From UBA6144 sp964399165 (GTDB lineage Bacteria; Bdellovibrionota; Bacteriovoracia; Bacteriovoracales; Bacteriovoracaceae): a stretch of DNA of 64,000 nucleotides. This document shows, one piece after another, positions 56,264 through 64,000 of this stretch (the first letter of the stretch is position 1; every line of letters starts with the position of its first letter). The translations under genes were made by a program, and so were the position numbers. The DNA lies in assembly GCA_964399165.1 (NCBI GenBank), contig CAYNPO010000002.1:124001-188000 (forward strand). Reading direction: 5' to 3'. Below the pieces are notes generated by a model that did no database searches, was not told the DNA's origin, and saw nothing but the letters and a program-made list of their open reading frames with translations.

Positions 56264-56535
56264 AGGCTATGCACCATTTCCGGGATGCGAAGGAAGGTTT
56301 CCCGGGTGAACTCGGTGATGGTTTCCATCATCCACGGGGCGAAGAACACCATCGCAGCCGCGATGACCAGGATTTTGGGAATGAAGGACAGGGTCTGCTC
56401 GTTGATCTGGGTGACCGCCTGGAACAGCGACACCAGGACGCCCACGACCAGCGCGCCGATCAGCATGGGGGCCGCCAGCATCAGGGTGACCTTCATGGCG
56501 TGCTGGGTGATTTCGAGAACTGCTTCGTTGCCCAT
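56260..56535 (-). CDS. fliQ: Flagellar export apparatus protein FliQ
   Basis: The 91-residue protein has two membrane helices. The conserved segment VSLFQAVTQINEQTLSFIPK is diagnostic of FliQ. It overlaps fliR and follows fliP after 9 bases. Confidence 0.95.
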   Translation of the reverse strand: MGNEAVLEITQHAMKVTLMLAAPMLIGALVVGVLVSLFQAVTQINEQTLSFIPKILVIAAAMVFFAPWMMETITEFTRETFLRIPEMVHSL

Positions 56536-56544
56536 GTGGCCGCC

Positions 56545-57291
56545 TTAGTTGAAGGAACGCAGAATGGAACCGGTGACCAGCGCCCATCCGTCCACCAGGA
56601 CAAAGAGCAACAGTTTGAAGGGCATGGAGACCAGCATCGGCGGGAGCATCATCATGCCCATCGCCATCAACACACTCGCCACCACCATGTCCAGCACCAG
56701 GAACGGGATGTAGAGCAGGAACCCGATCTGGAAGGCAGTCTTGAGCTCAGAGATGATGAAGGCGGGTATGAGGTAGTGCAAAGGCACTTCCTTCACGCCC
56801 GCGGGCGCTTCCTCGCCGGACACCTCGTAGAAGAGGCCGATGTCGGCCTTGCGCACGTGTTTTTCCATGAAGCCGCGAAGTCCTCGCTCCAGCACGGTCA
56901 GGGCCTGCTGGGTGGAGATCTGCTTGGCCATGTAGGGCTGGATGCCCTGATCGTAGATCACTTTCCCGGTGGGCATCATGACGAACACCGACAGGAACAT
57001 GGCGAACCCGATGAGGAGCTGGTTGGGGGGGAGGTTCTGGGTGCCCAGCGCCTGGCGCATGAAGGAGAGCACCACCACGATGCGGGTGAAAGAGGTGCAC
57101 AGGATCACGATGGCCGGGGCGAGGGTCAAAATGGTGAAGAGGATCAGCACCTCAATGGTGTCCACCAGGTCAGTGCCCTGCCCGAAGTTGATGTTCACGC
57201 CGGGAAGCTGGGCATTCTGGGCGTGGGCCGCCCCGCTCGCCAGGAGGGCGAGGGCGGCGGCGGTGGCGAAGGTCCTTCCTGGACGGGCCAT
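56545..57291 (-). CDS. fliP: Flagellar export apparatus protein FliP
   Basis: The 248-residue protein has a cleavable signal peptide (MARPGRTFATAAALALLASG). Four helices follow, with the family segments ILCTSFTRIVVVLSFMRQALG and PFLVLDMVVASVLMAMGMMM. It is the main gate subunit. It follows fliO after 16 bases. Confidence 0.96.
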   Translation of the reverse strand: MARPGRTFATAAALALLASGAAHAQNAQLPGVNINFGQGTDLVDTIEVLILFTILTLAPAIVILCTSFTRIVVVLSFMRQALGTQNLPPNQLLIGFAMFLSVFVMMPTGKVIYDQGIQPYMAKQISTQQALTVLERGLRGFMEKHVRKADIGLFYEVSGEEAPAGVKEVPLHYLIPAFIISELKTAFQIGFLLYIPFLVLDMVVASVLMAMGMMMLPPMLVSMPFKLLLFVLVDGWALVTGSILRSFN

Positions 57292-57307
57292 TCTTCTCTC
57301 CGGCCGC

Positions 57308-58396
57308 CTACTGCAGCGGCTTCAGGTTTTTGACTTTTTTCTTAAGCTCTTCGGAAAATCGGGCGATGTCGCGGCTCACCTTGGGTGCGGCTTTGTCCTC
57401 CACGGGCGTGGACTGGTAGATGTCTTCCTTCTCCTTGACCTCGGCACCTCGGGCGCCGGCGGAGCGGGTTTCGTCGTCGAAGTTGCTGCCGGCCACGTAG
57501 CGCTCCCCTTCCTTCACCAGGCCAGGCACGTCGTGCACCTCGGAGAGGAAGGACATCCCGCCCTCATGGGCCGCGACCAGGAAGACCTGGTTGTGCGCCT
57601 TGACCATCAAGATGGCCCGCTTCGGCCCCACGTAGGTCGTGCTGAGGACGGAAACGAGGGAGGATCCGTTGAGGAAACCCAGCTTACCCTTGCCCAGCAC
57701 GCCTTTCTTCATCAGCTGGACCGCGCCCCAGAAGAACAGCAGCACGACGCCGAGGAAGGCGATGAACTTACCGGCGTAGGTGACGAAGGAGAATTCCTTG
57801 CGGGCGGGAGCCGCCTGGGCGGTCTTTACCTCGTCTTTGGCGGTCTTGGCGTGCCCGGCGGTGGCGGCCATGCCGCTGGTCTCGGCCGCGGGGGTCGGTT
57901 TGGCGGTCTGCTCACTCTCGAGCTTCTTGAGGAATTCCTCGCCCAAGTCCTCCTTCACCAGCGCCGGGCGGCGCTCTTCGGCCGGGGTAGGCGTGGCGGT
58001 GGTGGACGGGGCGCGGGAGATTGCGGACGGCACGGCCGTGGTGACCTCGATCCCGCGGGCACCCATGGTGATCGAGACGCGGTCGCGGGCGATGGCGCCG
58101 TGGCGGGTGAACGTCAGGGTGGCAAGCACGCCTACGTTGGTTTTGGCCGCGGCGATGCGTACGCCTTCTTGGTAGCGCACGACGCCTTTATCGAGCGTGG
58201 CCCCGGGTATGGTCATCGCCAAGCGATTGCCCCGGACTTCCCACTCGGGCGCCTCCGCGCCGCCTTCCACGGCCACGACAAAACGGCCCCGGTCACCTTG
58301 AGGGGTCCATTCGAGCCCGGTCACTTTGGCCCCGGCGTGGGCGCCAAGGGTCCAGGAGAGGGCGGCGAGCAGGACCAGGTTTTTCCAGAGGTTCAT
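57308..58396 (-). CDS. fliO: FliO-like protein with large periplasmic domain
   Basis: From ATG 58396 (AAGGA 9 bases upstream) the product is 362 residues, far longer than the roughly 125 of E. coli FliO. A signal peptide is followed by a beta-rich AMIN-like periplasmic domain (about residues 22-120), an Ala/Pro/Thr linker and one membrane helix near residues 215-233. The FliO core (SLVSVLSTTYVGPKRAILMV) and a charged tail complete it. GTG 58417, overlapping the fliN stop, is an alternative start. FliO assists FliP ring assembly. Confidence 0.85.
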   Translation of the reverse strand: MNLWKNLVLLAALSWTLGAHAGAKVTGLEWTPQGDRGRFVVAVEGGAEAPEWEVRGNRLAMTIPGATLDKGVVRYQEGVRIAAAKTNVGVLATLTFTRHGAIARDRVSITMGARGIEVTTAVPSAISRAPSTTATPTPAEERRPALVKEDLGEEFLKKLESEQTAKPTPAAETSGMAATAGHAKTAKDEVKTAQAAPARKEFSFVTYAGKFIAFLGVVLLFFWGAVQLMKKGVLGKGKLGFLNGSSLVSVLSTTYVGPKRAILMVKAHNQVFLVAAHEGGMSFLSEVHDVPGLVKEGERYVAGSNFDDETRSAGARGAEVKEKEDIYQSTPVEDKAAPKVSRDIARFSEELKKKVKNLKPLQ

Positions 58397-58413
58397 GGCG
58401 CTCAATCCTTTTT

Positions 58414-58755
58414 TCACTTCAGAGATTCAATGCGTTCCAGGGGACTGATGATGTCGGTCAGGCGGATGCCGAACTTCTCGTTCACCACCACGACCTCACC
58501 CCTTGCAACGAGCTTGCCATTGACCAGCACCTCGAGGGGCTCGCCGGCGAGCTTGTCCAGCTCCAGGACCGAGCCCTGCCCTAGCTGGAGCAAGTCCTTG
58601 ATGATCACCTTCGCGCGGCCCAGCTCAACGCTGACCTTGAGGGGGATGTCCAGGATGAAGTCGAGGTTCTGGACCTTGAGCTTGTTGAGGGCGTCGTCGC
58701 CCGCCTTGATTTGGTCCGCCAACTGGCCGATGGCCTCACGGTTCGCTTCGTTCAT
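58414..58755 (-). CDS. fliN: Flagellar motor switch protein FliN
   Basis: The 113-residue protein has one SpoA domain, with LDIPLKVSVELGRAKVIIKD and GEPLEVLVNGKLVARGEVVV. It forms the lower C-ring with FliM and binds the export ATPase regulator FliH. It starts 11 bases after fliM. Confidence 0.95.
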   Translation of the reverse strand: MNEANREAIGQLADQIKAGDDALNKLKVQNLDFILDIPLKVSVELGRAKVIIKDLLQLGQGSVLELDKLAGEPLEVLVNGKLVARGEVVVVNEKFGIRLTDIISPLERIESLK

Positions 58756-58766
58756 CTGGTTCTCCC

Positions 58767-59759
58767 TCAGTTTTCAATGCGCCGGGTGACCTGCACCGCC
58801 CGGCTGCCTTTATAAGTTCCGACGAGGCACTTGAGCTTGTTGACCCCTTCGATCTCCATGTCCAGCTCGCCCGCCACTTCCTGGCCCAGGGGAATCACGT
58901 CGCCGACCTGCAAGCTCACCAGGTCGCCAATGGACATCTCCGTCTCGCCCAGCTTCACCACGGCGGTGGCGGTGGCCAGGTGCACGTGGTCGTTCATGGA
59001 ACGGGTCCACAGGGTGTCCACCACGTCGTTCTCCGACTGGAAGCTGGAGGACAGCTTTTGCTTGATCGGCTCGATGGTGCTGTAGGGGATGACCACCATG
59101 ATTGTGCCGGATGCGCTCTCGAACTCCACCTCGAAGGTGGTGGTGATGATCACGTCGGAGGGGGGCACCACGCCGACGAATTGGGGGTTGATCTCGGTGC
59201 GCACGTACTGGGCGTCGATGCGGTGGACGGGGGCCCAGGCTTCCTCCAGGTCGTTGATCGCCATGTCCATCACCCGGCGCATGAAGGAAAGCTCGATGGA
59301 GGTGAATTCCTTGCCCTCGATCTTGGTGAAGGGGCGGTCGGTGCCACCGAAGTACGAATCGATGATGGCGTAAGCCAGTTTGCTTTCGAAGACGATCAGA
59401 GCGGGACCGCGCAGCTCGTTGAAGCGCATGATGCACATGCAGCTGGGAATCGGCAGGGTGTTCACGAACTCTCCGAACTTCAGCAGGTCGGTGGAGATCA
59501 TGGAAATGGTGGAGATCTTGCGGAGCGAGTTGGAAAGCGACACCCGGAACTGGCGGATGAAGCGCTCGTAAATGATTTCAAGGATGGGCATGCGGCCGCG
59601 GATGACGCGGTCCTGGTTGGTCAGGTCGTAGGGCTGGATGTTGTCGTTCTCCGCGCCCTCTTCGCCTTCAGCGCCGCCCTCGCCGGCGGCGTTTTCCCCG
59701 TCGTCGTTGACGGCGTTCAACAAAGCGTCGACTTCGTCTTGGCTGAGGACCTGGGCCAT
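58767..59759 (-). CDS. fliM: Flagellar motor switch protein FliM
   Basis: From ATG 59759 the product is 330 residues. AGGAGG is well placed, and the N terminus MAQVLSQDEVDALLNAV is the conserved CheY-binding region. A middle domain with GGTDRPF and a C-terminal SpoA domain follow. FliM reads CheY-P and sets rotor direction. Confidence 0.96.
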   Translation of the reverse strand: MAQVLSQDEVDALLNAVNDDGENAAGEGGAEGEEGAENDNIQPYDLTNQDRVIRGRMPILEIIYERFIRQFRVSLSNSLRKISTISMISTDLLKFGEFVNTLPIPSCMCIMRFNELRGPALIVFESKLAYAIIDSYFGGTDRPFTKIEGKEFTSIELSFMRRVMDMAINDLEEAWAPVHRIDAQYVRTEINPQFVGVVPPSDVIITTTFEVEFESASGTIMVVIPYSTIEPIKQKLSSSFQSENDVVDTLWTRSMNDHVHLATATAVVKLGETEMSIGDLVSLQVGDVIPLGQEVAGELDMEIEGVNKLKCLVGTYKGSRAVQVTRRIEN

Positions 59760-59829
59760 GTCTCCCCTCCTGGGATCTTTAGCCGGCGTCCGCACATCCT
59801 GCGCGGCGCCCGTGTGTGTCTCTAGTCGT

Positions 59830-60369
59830 TCAGTTGATCTGGAACCCGATGTAGTAAACGTCCTCGATCCGCCCGTCCACTAGGAACGCGTTGATCGCGG
59901 CCTTCATTTCCTCCTTAAGGAACTGCTTGCCTTCCTTCTTCAGGAGGTCCTCCGGCCGTTTGGTGTTAAGAATGCTGATGATGGTGTCGCGGATCTGGGG
60001 CTTCCTCGCCTCGAACTCCGCGGCCTTCGCCTCGTCGCTCATCTTGAGCACGGCTTCCATGCGCACGTAGCGGCGCGGGCCGTCGCCCTGCGCGAGGTTG
60101 ACGGTGAACAGCTCCAGGGGGAGCAAGTTTTCCTTCTTCACGACCTCGACGGGCTTCTGCTCGCCGGCGACGGCGGGGTCCACGGGAGCGTCCTTCTCTT
60201 TCAAGAGTTGGGTGAGGTCGGGACGTTGCGCCTCCAGCTGCATGAAGCGCCACTGGAAGAACGCGATGGTGCCCATGGCCGCGAGGTTGAGCACGAGCAA
60301 CGCGGCTACGAGGGGATTTTTCCCGGAACTGGCGGCGGTTGCGGCGGTGGGTTTGTTTTCTTCGGCCAT
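59830..60369 (-). CDS. fliL: Flagellar basal body-associated protein FliL
   Basis: The 179-residue protein has a short cytoplasmic tail, one membrane helix near residues 20-40 and a periplasmic FliL domain (LELFTVNLAQGDGPRRYVRME and IRDTIISILNTKRPEDL). It supports the stator. It is the first gene of the flagellar operon, behind a sigma-70-like promoter. Confidence 0.93.
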   Translation of the reverse strand: MAEENKPTAATAASSGKNPLVAALLVLNLAAMGTIAFFQWRFMQLEAQRPDLTQLLKEKDAPVDPAVAGEQKPVEVVKKENLLPLELFTVNLAQGDGPRRYVRMEAVLKMSDEAKAAEFEARKPQIRDTIISILNTKRPEDLLKKEGKQFLKEEMKAAINAFLVDGRIEDVYYIGFQIN

Positions 60370-60422
60370 CTTGGTCGTGTCCCTTCGGGGAATGAGCGGA
60401 CCTTTCCTGGTCCTCTGTCAAA

Positions 60423-60451
60423 AGTATAGCGGTCTCTGGGGGTCGGGGCAA
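60423..60451 (-). promoter_or_regulatory. Sigma-70-like promoter of the fliL-fliA operon
   Basis: TTGCCC (4 of 6) and TATACT (5 of 6) are 17 bases apart on the minus strand. Transcription would start near 60416, about 46 bases before fliL. No sigma-54 or sigma-28 signature was seen in this gap. Confidence 0.75.
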
Positions 60452-60502
60452 GAATGGGCGCCCGGGAATGGAAAAACTTGCCGGATTCAGGGCAGGCCGG
60501 CG

Positions 60503-60805
60503 TCAACCGGCCGACGCTTCCGTGTTCCCGACCAATTCCACCCAGCCCTTGCCCGGACGGAACTTGGGGAAAGTGCGTTCGCCGATGAGCATTTGCTCGC
60601 CGGTCACAGGGTTGACTCCCCGGCGCTCGCGGTGGTGGGCCAGAGTGAACGTGCCGAAGTCCTTCAGGGTCACTTCGCCACCGGCCGCTACGTTGTCCTT
60701 GATCACTTCGATGAGGGTGTTCAGCAGATGCTCGGCGTCTTTGCGGGGGAGGTGGCTAAGGCCCGCCCGCTGGATGGCCGTTTCCAGAAGTTCCTTCTTG
60801 TTCAT
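60503..60805 (-). CDS. HU/IHF-family DNA-binding protein
   Basis: The histone-like DNA-bending protein is 100 residues from ATG 60805. It starts MNKKELLETAIQRAG and has the KDFGTFTL strand and the DNA-contacting arm RRGVNPVTGE. IHF-alpha and HU cannot be separated with confidence. ATG 60823 would add six residues. It lies upstream of the fliL promoter on the same strand. Confidence 0.9.
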   Translation of the reverse strand: MNKKELLETAIQRAGLSHLPRKDAEHLLNTLIEVIKDNVAAGGEVTLKDFGTFTLAHHRERRGVNPVTGEQMLIGERTFPKFRPGKGWVELVGNTEASAG

Positions 60806-60863
60806 GTCCCCAGGGTCGGCCATTCCCCGCAGCTTGGCAAGGCCGCGGCCCCGCGTAAACGCG

Positions 60864-60892
60864 AAAAAAAAGGGGCCCGCGAGGGCCCCTTT
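60864..60892 (-). terminator. Rho-independent terminator of the DsbA-like gene
   Basis: AAAGGGGCCC and GGGCCCCTTT form a 10-bp stem with a GCGA loop. On the minus strand the stem is followed by a run of T residues. Confidence 0.9.
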
Positions 60893-60918
60893 GGGAAATG
60901 ACTAAATACGGCCCCGTG

Positions 60919-61698
60919 TCAGAGCTGGACTTTGCCCTTGGATTTCAGCTTCTCCACCAGGTCCACGAAGTGGGAGGCGGGGTAGGCGCCGCGGACGGGC
61001 ACGCCGTTGAGCAGGAAGCCCGGAGTGCCCTGGAAACCGAATTTGTTGGCTTCGGCGATGTCGTCCTCGATGCGCTTTTTGACGGCCTCGGACTGCACGT
61101 CCTTAGCCAGCTTGGCCATGTCGACCTTAAGTTCCTTGGCGAGGGCCTTCAGGAAGGACTCGCCGTTCTGGAGCTTGCGCTGGTCTTTGTAGATGCGGTC
61201 GTGGAACTCGGCGGCTTTCTCTTCACTCTGTAGGCGGATGGCTTCGTAGTACTGGGAGGCGGGCATGGCCTGGGGGTGGAAGGACAGGGGGAGGTGCTTG
61301 TAAATGAAGCGGATCTTCCCTTTGTACTTCTCCATCAACTCCATGACGGTGTTGAACCCACGGGCGCAGAAGGGGCACTCGAAATCAGAGTACTCGATCA
61401 GGGTCAGGGGGGCGTCCTTTGTCCCGCGGATCATCTCGTCGGAGCGGATGTTGGCCTGGAGGGGCTTGTTGAAGCTTTCCTCGAGGGCCTTGTTCTCCTC
61501 TTCTTCGCGGCGCTTGGCCATGACTTCCTGGGACTTCTTGACGGCGTTGTTGAGGGCGTCGATGAACTTGTCGGGGTTGGCCTCGATGGCCTCCGTCATG
61601 ATGTCGGGGTTTTCTTTGAGGAGCTTCTTGATTTCGTCTTTGGAGGTACAGGCGGCCAGGGCGAAGACCATGGCGGACAGGAGGAGGCTCTTGAGCAT
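60919..61698 (-). CDS. DsbA-like thioredoxin-fold lipoprotein
   Basis: The 259-residue product has a lipobox (LAAC) and a charged helical stretch (residues 20-85). A DsbA-type thioredoxin domain follows with the active site C-P-F-C (SDFECPFCARG), the cis-Pro loop GTPGF and the helical insert. It probably oxidises or isomerises disulfides of periplasmic proteins, and this window encodes several cysteine-rich secreted ones. AAAGGA precedes the ATG, behind a promoter at 61736. Confidence 0.9.
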   Translation of the reverse strand: MLKSLLLSAMVFALAACTSKDEIKKLLKENPDIMTEAIEANPDKFIDALNNAVKKSQEVMAKRREEEENKALEESFNKPLQANIRSDEMIRGTKDAPLTLIEYSDFECPFCARGFNTVMELMEKYKGKIRFIYKHLPLSFHPQAMPASQYYEAIRLQSEEKAAEFHDRIYKDQRKLQNGESFLKALAKELKVDMAKLAKDVQSEAVKKRIEDDIAEANKFGFQGTPGFLLNGVPVRGAYPASHFVDLVEKLKSKGKVQL

Positions 61699-61735
61699 GT
61701 TCTATCCTTTATTCGTGGTGGCGGGTCTGCGGTTA

Positions 61736-61764
61736 ATGGTAACGGGGACCGGGGCTCGGTTCAA
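61736..61764 (-). promoter_or_regulatory. Promoter of the DsbA-like gene
   Basis: TTGAAC and TACCAT (each 4 of 6) are 17 bases apart on the minus strand. Transcription would start about 31 bases before the ATG. It overlaps the end of the membrane-protein gene upstream. Confidence 0.55.
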
Positions 61765-62711
61765 CCTTGGCCTGGGCCCCCAGAGAGGTTTTTCTGCGTC
61801 CAATCCAGGTACTTGTTGAGCGTGCGGGTCGAGTCACGCAGGTATGAATACCCCACCAGGTGAACCCGAGCGAAATGGTTTCCCTTCATGAAGGTGCGCA
61901 TGGTGGAGAAGATGGCGAAGGCAGCGCCCGAGACCTGGTTGTAGAGATGGAGGGCCAGCATCATTTGGGTTCCCATCACCAAGACGCCCGTCAGAATCCA
62001 CATCTCTTCGATTACGAAAGTCTGGGCAGAGAAAAAGCCGGCCATCATCTTGGGATCCGTTTTCAGCATGCGGATGGCCAGCTGGACGGTGTTCTCGTGC
62101 ACCTCCATGGCCAGGAACATGGTCATGCCCACCGTGAGAAGGGCCATGATGAGGACGAAGAAGCTGAAATGTAGGAGGAAAGGCCAGTCCAGCAAAGGAC
62201 GGTGGATCCCGGTGTATTGGGGCGGCACGCCCAGTGCTTCCATCTTCCCTTGCCGGCGCGCCTGGCGCAGGAACTCGAAGAAGAGCTCGGAGAACCGGGT
62301 CATCAAACGGTAACCCGCGAACTGGTCCACATGGTAGGCGGCGTCCGGGTCTTCCATCGCCCGGGCGCAGTAATCCTCGATGTTCTTGAATGGGCGAAGG
62401 ATCACGATGCCGAGATACAGGCCCACGAAGAAAAGGACGACGAAGCAAGCGAAGGCCAGCGGGAGGGACTCCGCGACGTTGCCCAGGAGGGCGTCGTAGT
62501 ACGCTTCGCTCAACTCGTCGATGCCGCTGAAACCGTTGGCGCGGAAGAAGACGAGGTTCAGCCGGACGATCTGGTAGATTTGATGTCCCACCATCAACAT
62601 GACGCCGCAAGAAAGGGCGCAAAACTTGACCGCCGTGCTCAAGACGAAGCGGCTTTCATCTGTCTTGAAGGCCTGCCGTAGGTGGGTTTTGGCGTCTTGC
62701 CAGAATCGCAA
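61761..62711 (-). CDS. Membrane protein of unknown function with HAMP-like segment
   Basis: The 316-residue protein has four membrane helices (near residues 27-46, 82-103, 178-200 and 232-252). The second is followed by a HAMP-like stretch (RPFKNIEDYCARAMEDPDAA). No kinase, cyclase or chemoreceptor domain follows. The start is TTG 62711 with GAGG about 6 bases upstream; no in-frame ATG fits as well. Function is unknown. Confidence 0.6.
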   Translation of the reverse strand: MRFWQDAKTHLRQAFKTDESRFVLSTAVKFCALSCGVMLMVGHQIYQIVRLNLVFFRANGFSGIDELSEAYYDALLGNVAESLPLAFACFVVLFFVGLYLGIVILRPFKNIEDYCARAMEDPDAAYHVDQFAGYRLMTRFSELFFEFLRQARRQGKMEALGVPPQYTGIHRPLLDWPFLLHFSFFVLIMALLTVGMTMFLAMEVHENTVQLAIRMLKTDPKMMAGFFSAQTFVIEEMWILTGVLVMGTQMMLALHLYNQVSGAAFAIFSTMRTFMKGNHFARVHLVGYSYLRDSTRTLNKYLDWTQKNLSGGPGQG

Positions 62712-62794
62712 TAGGACCTCGCGGATGAGTTAAGCCCAGATTCTATCAACTGGCGGATATCCCGTGGAGGGGGGGGCGGATTTGCCGGTGGAGC

Positions 62795-62821
62795 TCAAGT
62801 TTCCCCTGAATAGGCCGATGA
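62795..62821 (+). promoter_or_regulatory. FliA (sigma-28) promoter of the small lipoprotein gene
   Basis: TCAAGTTT and GCCGATGA are exactly 11 bases apart. Each differs at one position from the sigma-28 consensus TAAAGTTT-N11-GCCGATAA. Transcription would begin about 24 bases before ATG 62852, leaving room for the GGAG ribosome binding site. Confidence 0.8.
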
Positions 62822-62851
62822 GCCCCAGGAAGACCTTGAAGGAGAAGGCCC

Positions 62852-63391
62852 ATGAAAGCGTTTCCCAGATCCACGCCCCCCCTAGCCCTGGCGCTGGTCA
62901 TGGCCCTCGCGGGTTGCGGCAAGGACAACCAATCCGGGAAGAAAAGCAACGGGTGGAACCTTTTCGGCAGCAATGTGAGCATCCCGGGCATGAACTCGTC
63001 CGTGAGCGCGGCCCTTTTCCAAAGCGTCCAATGTACCCCCGGCACCACCAACGGCTCTAACCAGCGGGTGGGCGTTCAGATTCCGCTCAACTTCCAACTC
63101 CCCCCCAGCCAGCCTTATGTAGGCATCACCCTCGAGGGAGACCTCGCTTTCGTCACCAGCAGCGGTGGACGTGCCGTCATGACCGCTTACGTTTGCGCCC
63201 GGCCAGGCATGACCAACTCTGGCACGATGGCGACCAACCCAGTGCTGGGTTCGGCTTCCATCGGGGGTTGTCCCTTCAACCAAATCACCATGGCCAGCCT
63301 GCGTTTCCCCGCGAGCACGGGTTACACGTACCGCCTGGAATTCTTCCCCGTGCACTTCAGCCAGTACCGGTACGCCCTCGGCTGTCGTTAA
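62852..63391 (+). CDS. Small lipoprotein in the predicted FliA regulon
   Basis: The 179-residue product has a signal with lipobox (LAGC). The mature beta-rich part contains four cysteines and no domain I recognise. GAAGGAG precedes the ATG. A near-consensus sigma-28 promoter upstream ties it to flagellar or motility expression. The stop overlaps the convergent amidase gene by 4 bases, and a terminator for this gene lies inside the amidase. Confidence 0.7.
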   Translation: MKAFPRSTPPLALALVMALAGCGKDNQSGKKSNGWNLFGSNVSIPGMNSSVSAALFQSVQCTPGTTNGSNQRVGVQIPLNFQLPPSQPYVGITLEGDLAFVTSSGGRAVMTAYVCARPGMTNSGTMATNPVLGSASIGGCPFNQITMASLRFPASTGYTYRLEFFPVHFSQYRYALGCR

Positions 63392-64000
63392 CGCTTTTTC
63401 GCCATCCCAGCACGGCGGGGCCCTTCCAGGGCCCCGTTTCTTTTCAAGTAGGCGAGAACGCCCCGGGCGACGCCGGTGGCGTAGCGCTCGAGGAACTCGT
63501 CTTCCTTGATGGTTCCCAGCTCCCGCGGGTTGGAAACGAAGCCGGCCTCCAGGAGGAGACCGGGGCGCTTGGAAAGGGCCAGCACGTGGAAGAGGCCCGC
63601 CTTGATCCCTCGGTCGGACATACCGGTGGGGCGCAGCTGAGTCTTCACCGCAGCGTGGACCTCCCGGGCCAGTGACCGTGAGGTGGTGACGGTCTGCTGG
63701 ATGACCAAATCCACCAGGATCTGGTTGATCACCATGTCCTCGCCGCTGGCAGTGATGTTCTCTTGCCGTTCCACTTTCTTCACGGCAGCGTCCTGGTTGT
63801 TGTCCAGGTAGTAGGTCTCAAAGCCCCGGGCGGCGTGGTCGGGGGAGCTGTTGAAATGGACCGAGATGAAGAGGTCCGCTTTCACCTTGTCTGCCATGGC
63901 GGCGCGGTCCTGGAGCGACACGTGCCTATCCAGACTGCGGGTCAGGAACACGGTAGCGCCCTGGCGCAAGCGATCCCGGATTTTGTGTGCCAACCGCAGG
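63388..64000 (-). CDS. N-acetylmuramoyl-L-alanine amidase (AmiC-type), 5' end beyond the window
   Basis: The visible C-terminal 203 residues are an Amidase_3 catalytic domain. The second zinc His is in ADLFISVHFNSS and the catalytic Glu is in GLLLEAGFVSN. The first zinc-binding stretch lies off the right edge. The frame is open through position 64000. These enzymes cleave septal peptidoglycan at cell division. The DNA of its last codons also carries a plus-strand terminator. Confidence 0.9.
   Translation of the reverse strand, partial: LRLAHKIRDRLRQGATVFLTRSLDRHVSLQDRAAMADKVKADLFISVHFNSSPDHAARGFETYYLDNNQDAAVKKVERQENITASGEDMVINQILVDLVIQQTVTTSRSLAREVHAAVKTQLRPTGMSDRGIKAGLFHVLALSKRPGLLLEAGFVSNPRELGTIKEDEFLERYATGVARGVLAYLKRNGALEGPRRAGMAKKR
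63416..63444 (+). terminator. Rho-independent terminator embedded in the amidase coding region
   Basis: CGGGGCCC and GGGCCCCG form an 8-bp stem with a 5-base loop, followed by TTTCTTTT. It lies 25 bases after the lipoprotein stop and inside the 3' end of the convergent amidase gene. Confidence 0.85.

Overview
The window is GC-rich Gram-negative chromosome, packed with protein genes. No rRNA, tRNA, insertion sequence, phage gene or CRISPR array was seen, and no gene-free stretch exceeds 300 bases. The gene set includes lipid A synthesis, BamA/Skp/Lol, a complete flagellar export block with FlhF/FlhG/FliA, ClpS-ClpA, many lipoproteins and secreted cysteine-bearing proteins of unknown function. 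Together these suggest a flagellated proteobacterium of the Bdellovibrionota/former Deltaproteobacteria type. That placement is inferred from gene content, not from a marker-gene tree.

Layout. 1-2.1 kb: a truncated lipoprotein gene, an RDD-like membrane protein and two small secreted proteins. 2.1-12.3 kb: housekeeping genes (aspS, ftsB-like, DEAD-box helicase, dCMP deaminase, DUF502) mixed with small unknown membrane, secreted or lipoproteins. It ends in a 34-residue Lys/Ala-only protein resembling a miniature histone H1 tail. 12.5-15.2 kb: clpS-clpA. 15.3-19.8 kb: a stand-alone RlmK-type rRNA methyltransferase and a 1177-residue secreted protein with repeated cysteine pairs. 19.9-21.6 kb: rpsA with a clear sigma-70 promoter.

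21.7-40.6 kb: a long run of genes on the minus strand, closely spaced or overlapping. In transcription order it holds a barrel protein, an EF-hand lipoprotein, prfB (with programmed frameshift), lysS, lolC/E-lolD, bamA, skp, lpxD, fabZ, lpxA, a gnnA-like dehydrogenase, lpxB, lpxK, a DUF3108 lipoprotein and a glycosyltransferase. It joins protein synthesis, outer-membrane assembly and lipid A synthesis. 40.9-48.96 kb: a secreted subtilase, ybeY, mazG-coaE, a secreted unknown, an RluA-type pseudouridine synthase and a PAS-domain membrane protein.

49-60.4 kb: the flagellar operon fliL-M-N-O-P-Q-R-flhB-flhA-flhF-flhG-fliA, read on the minus strand from a sigma-70-like promoter. 60.5-64 kb: an HU/IHF protein, a DsbA-like lipoprotein, a membrane protein, a small lipoprotein behind a near-perfect FliA (sigma-28) promoter, and a truncated amidase.

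The most unusual signals are these. FlhF has lost every GTPase motif while the adjacent FlhG lacks the FlhF-activating DQA motif. The mini-H1 gene has its own RBS and terminator. A FliA promoter drives an unknown lipoprotein. A hairpin abuts the prfB start codon upstream of its frameshift. Several genes look leaderless.
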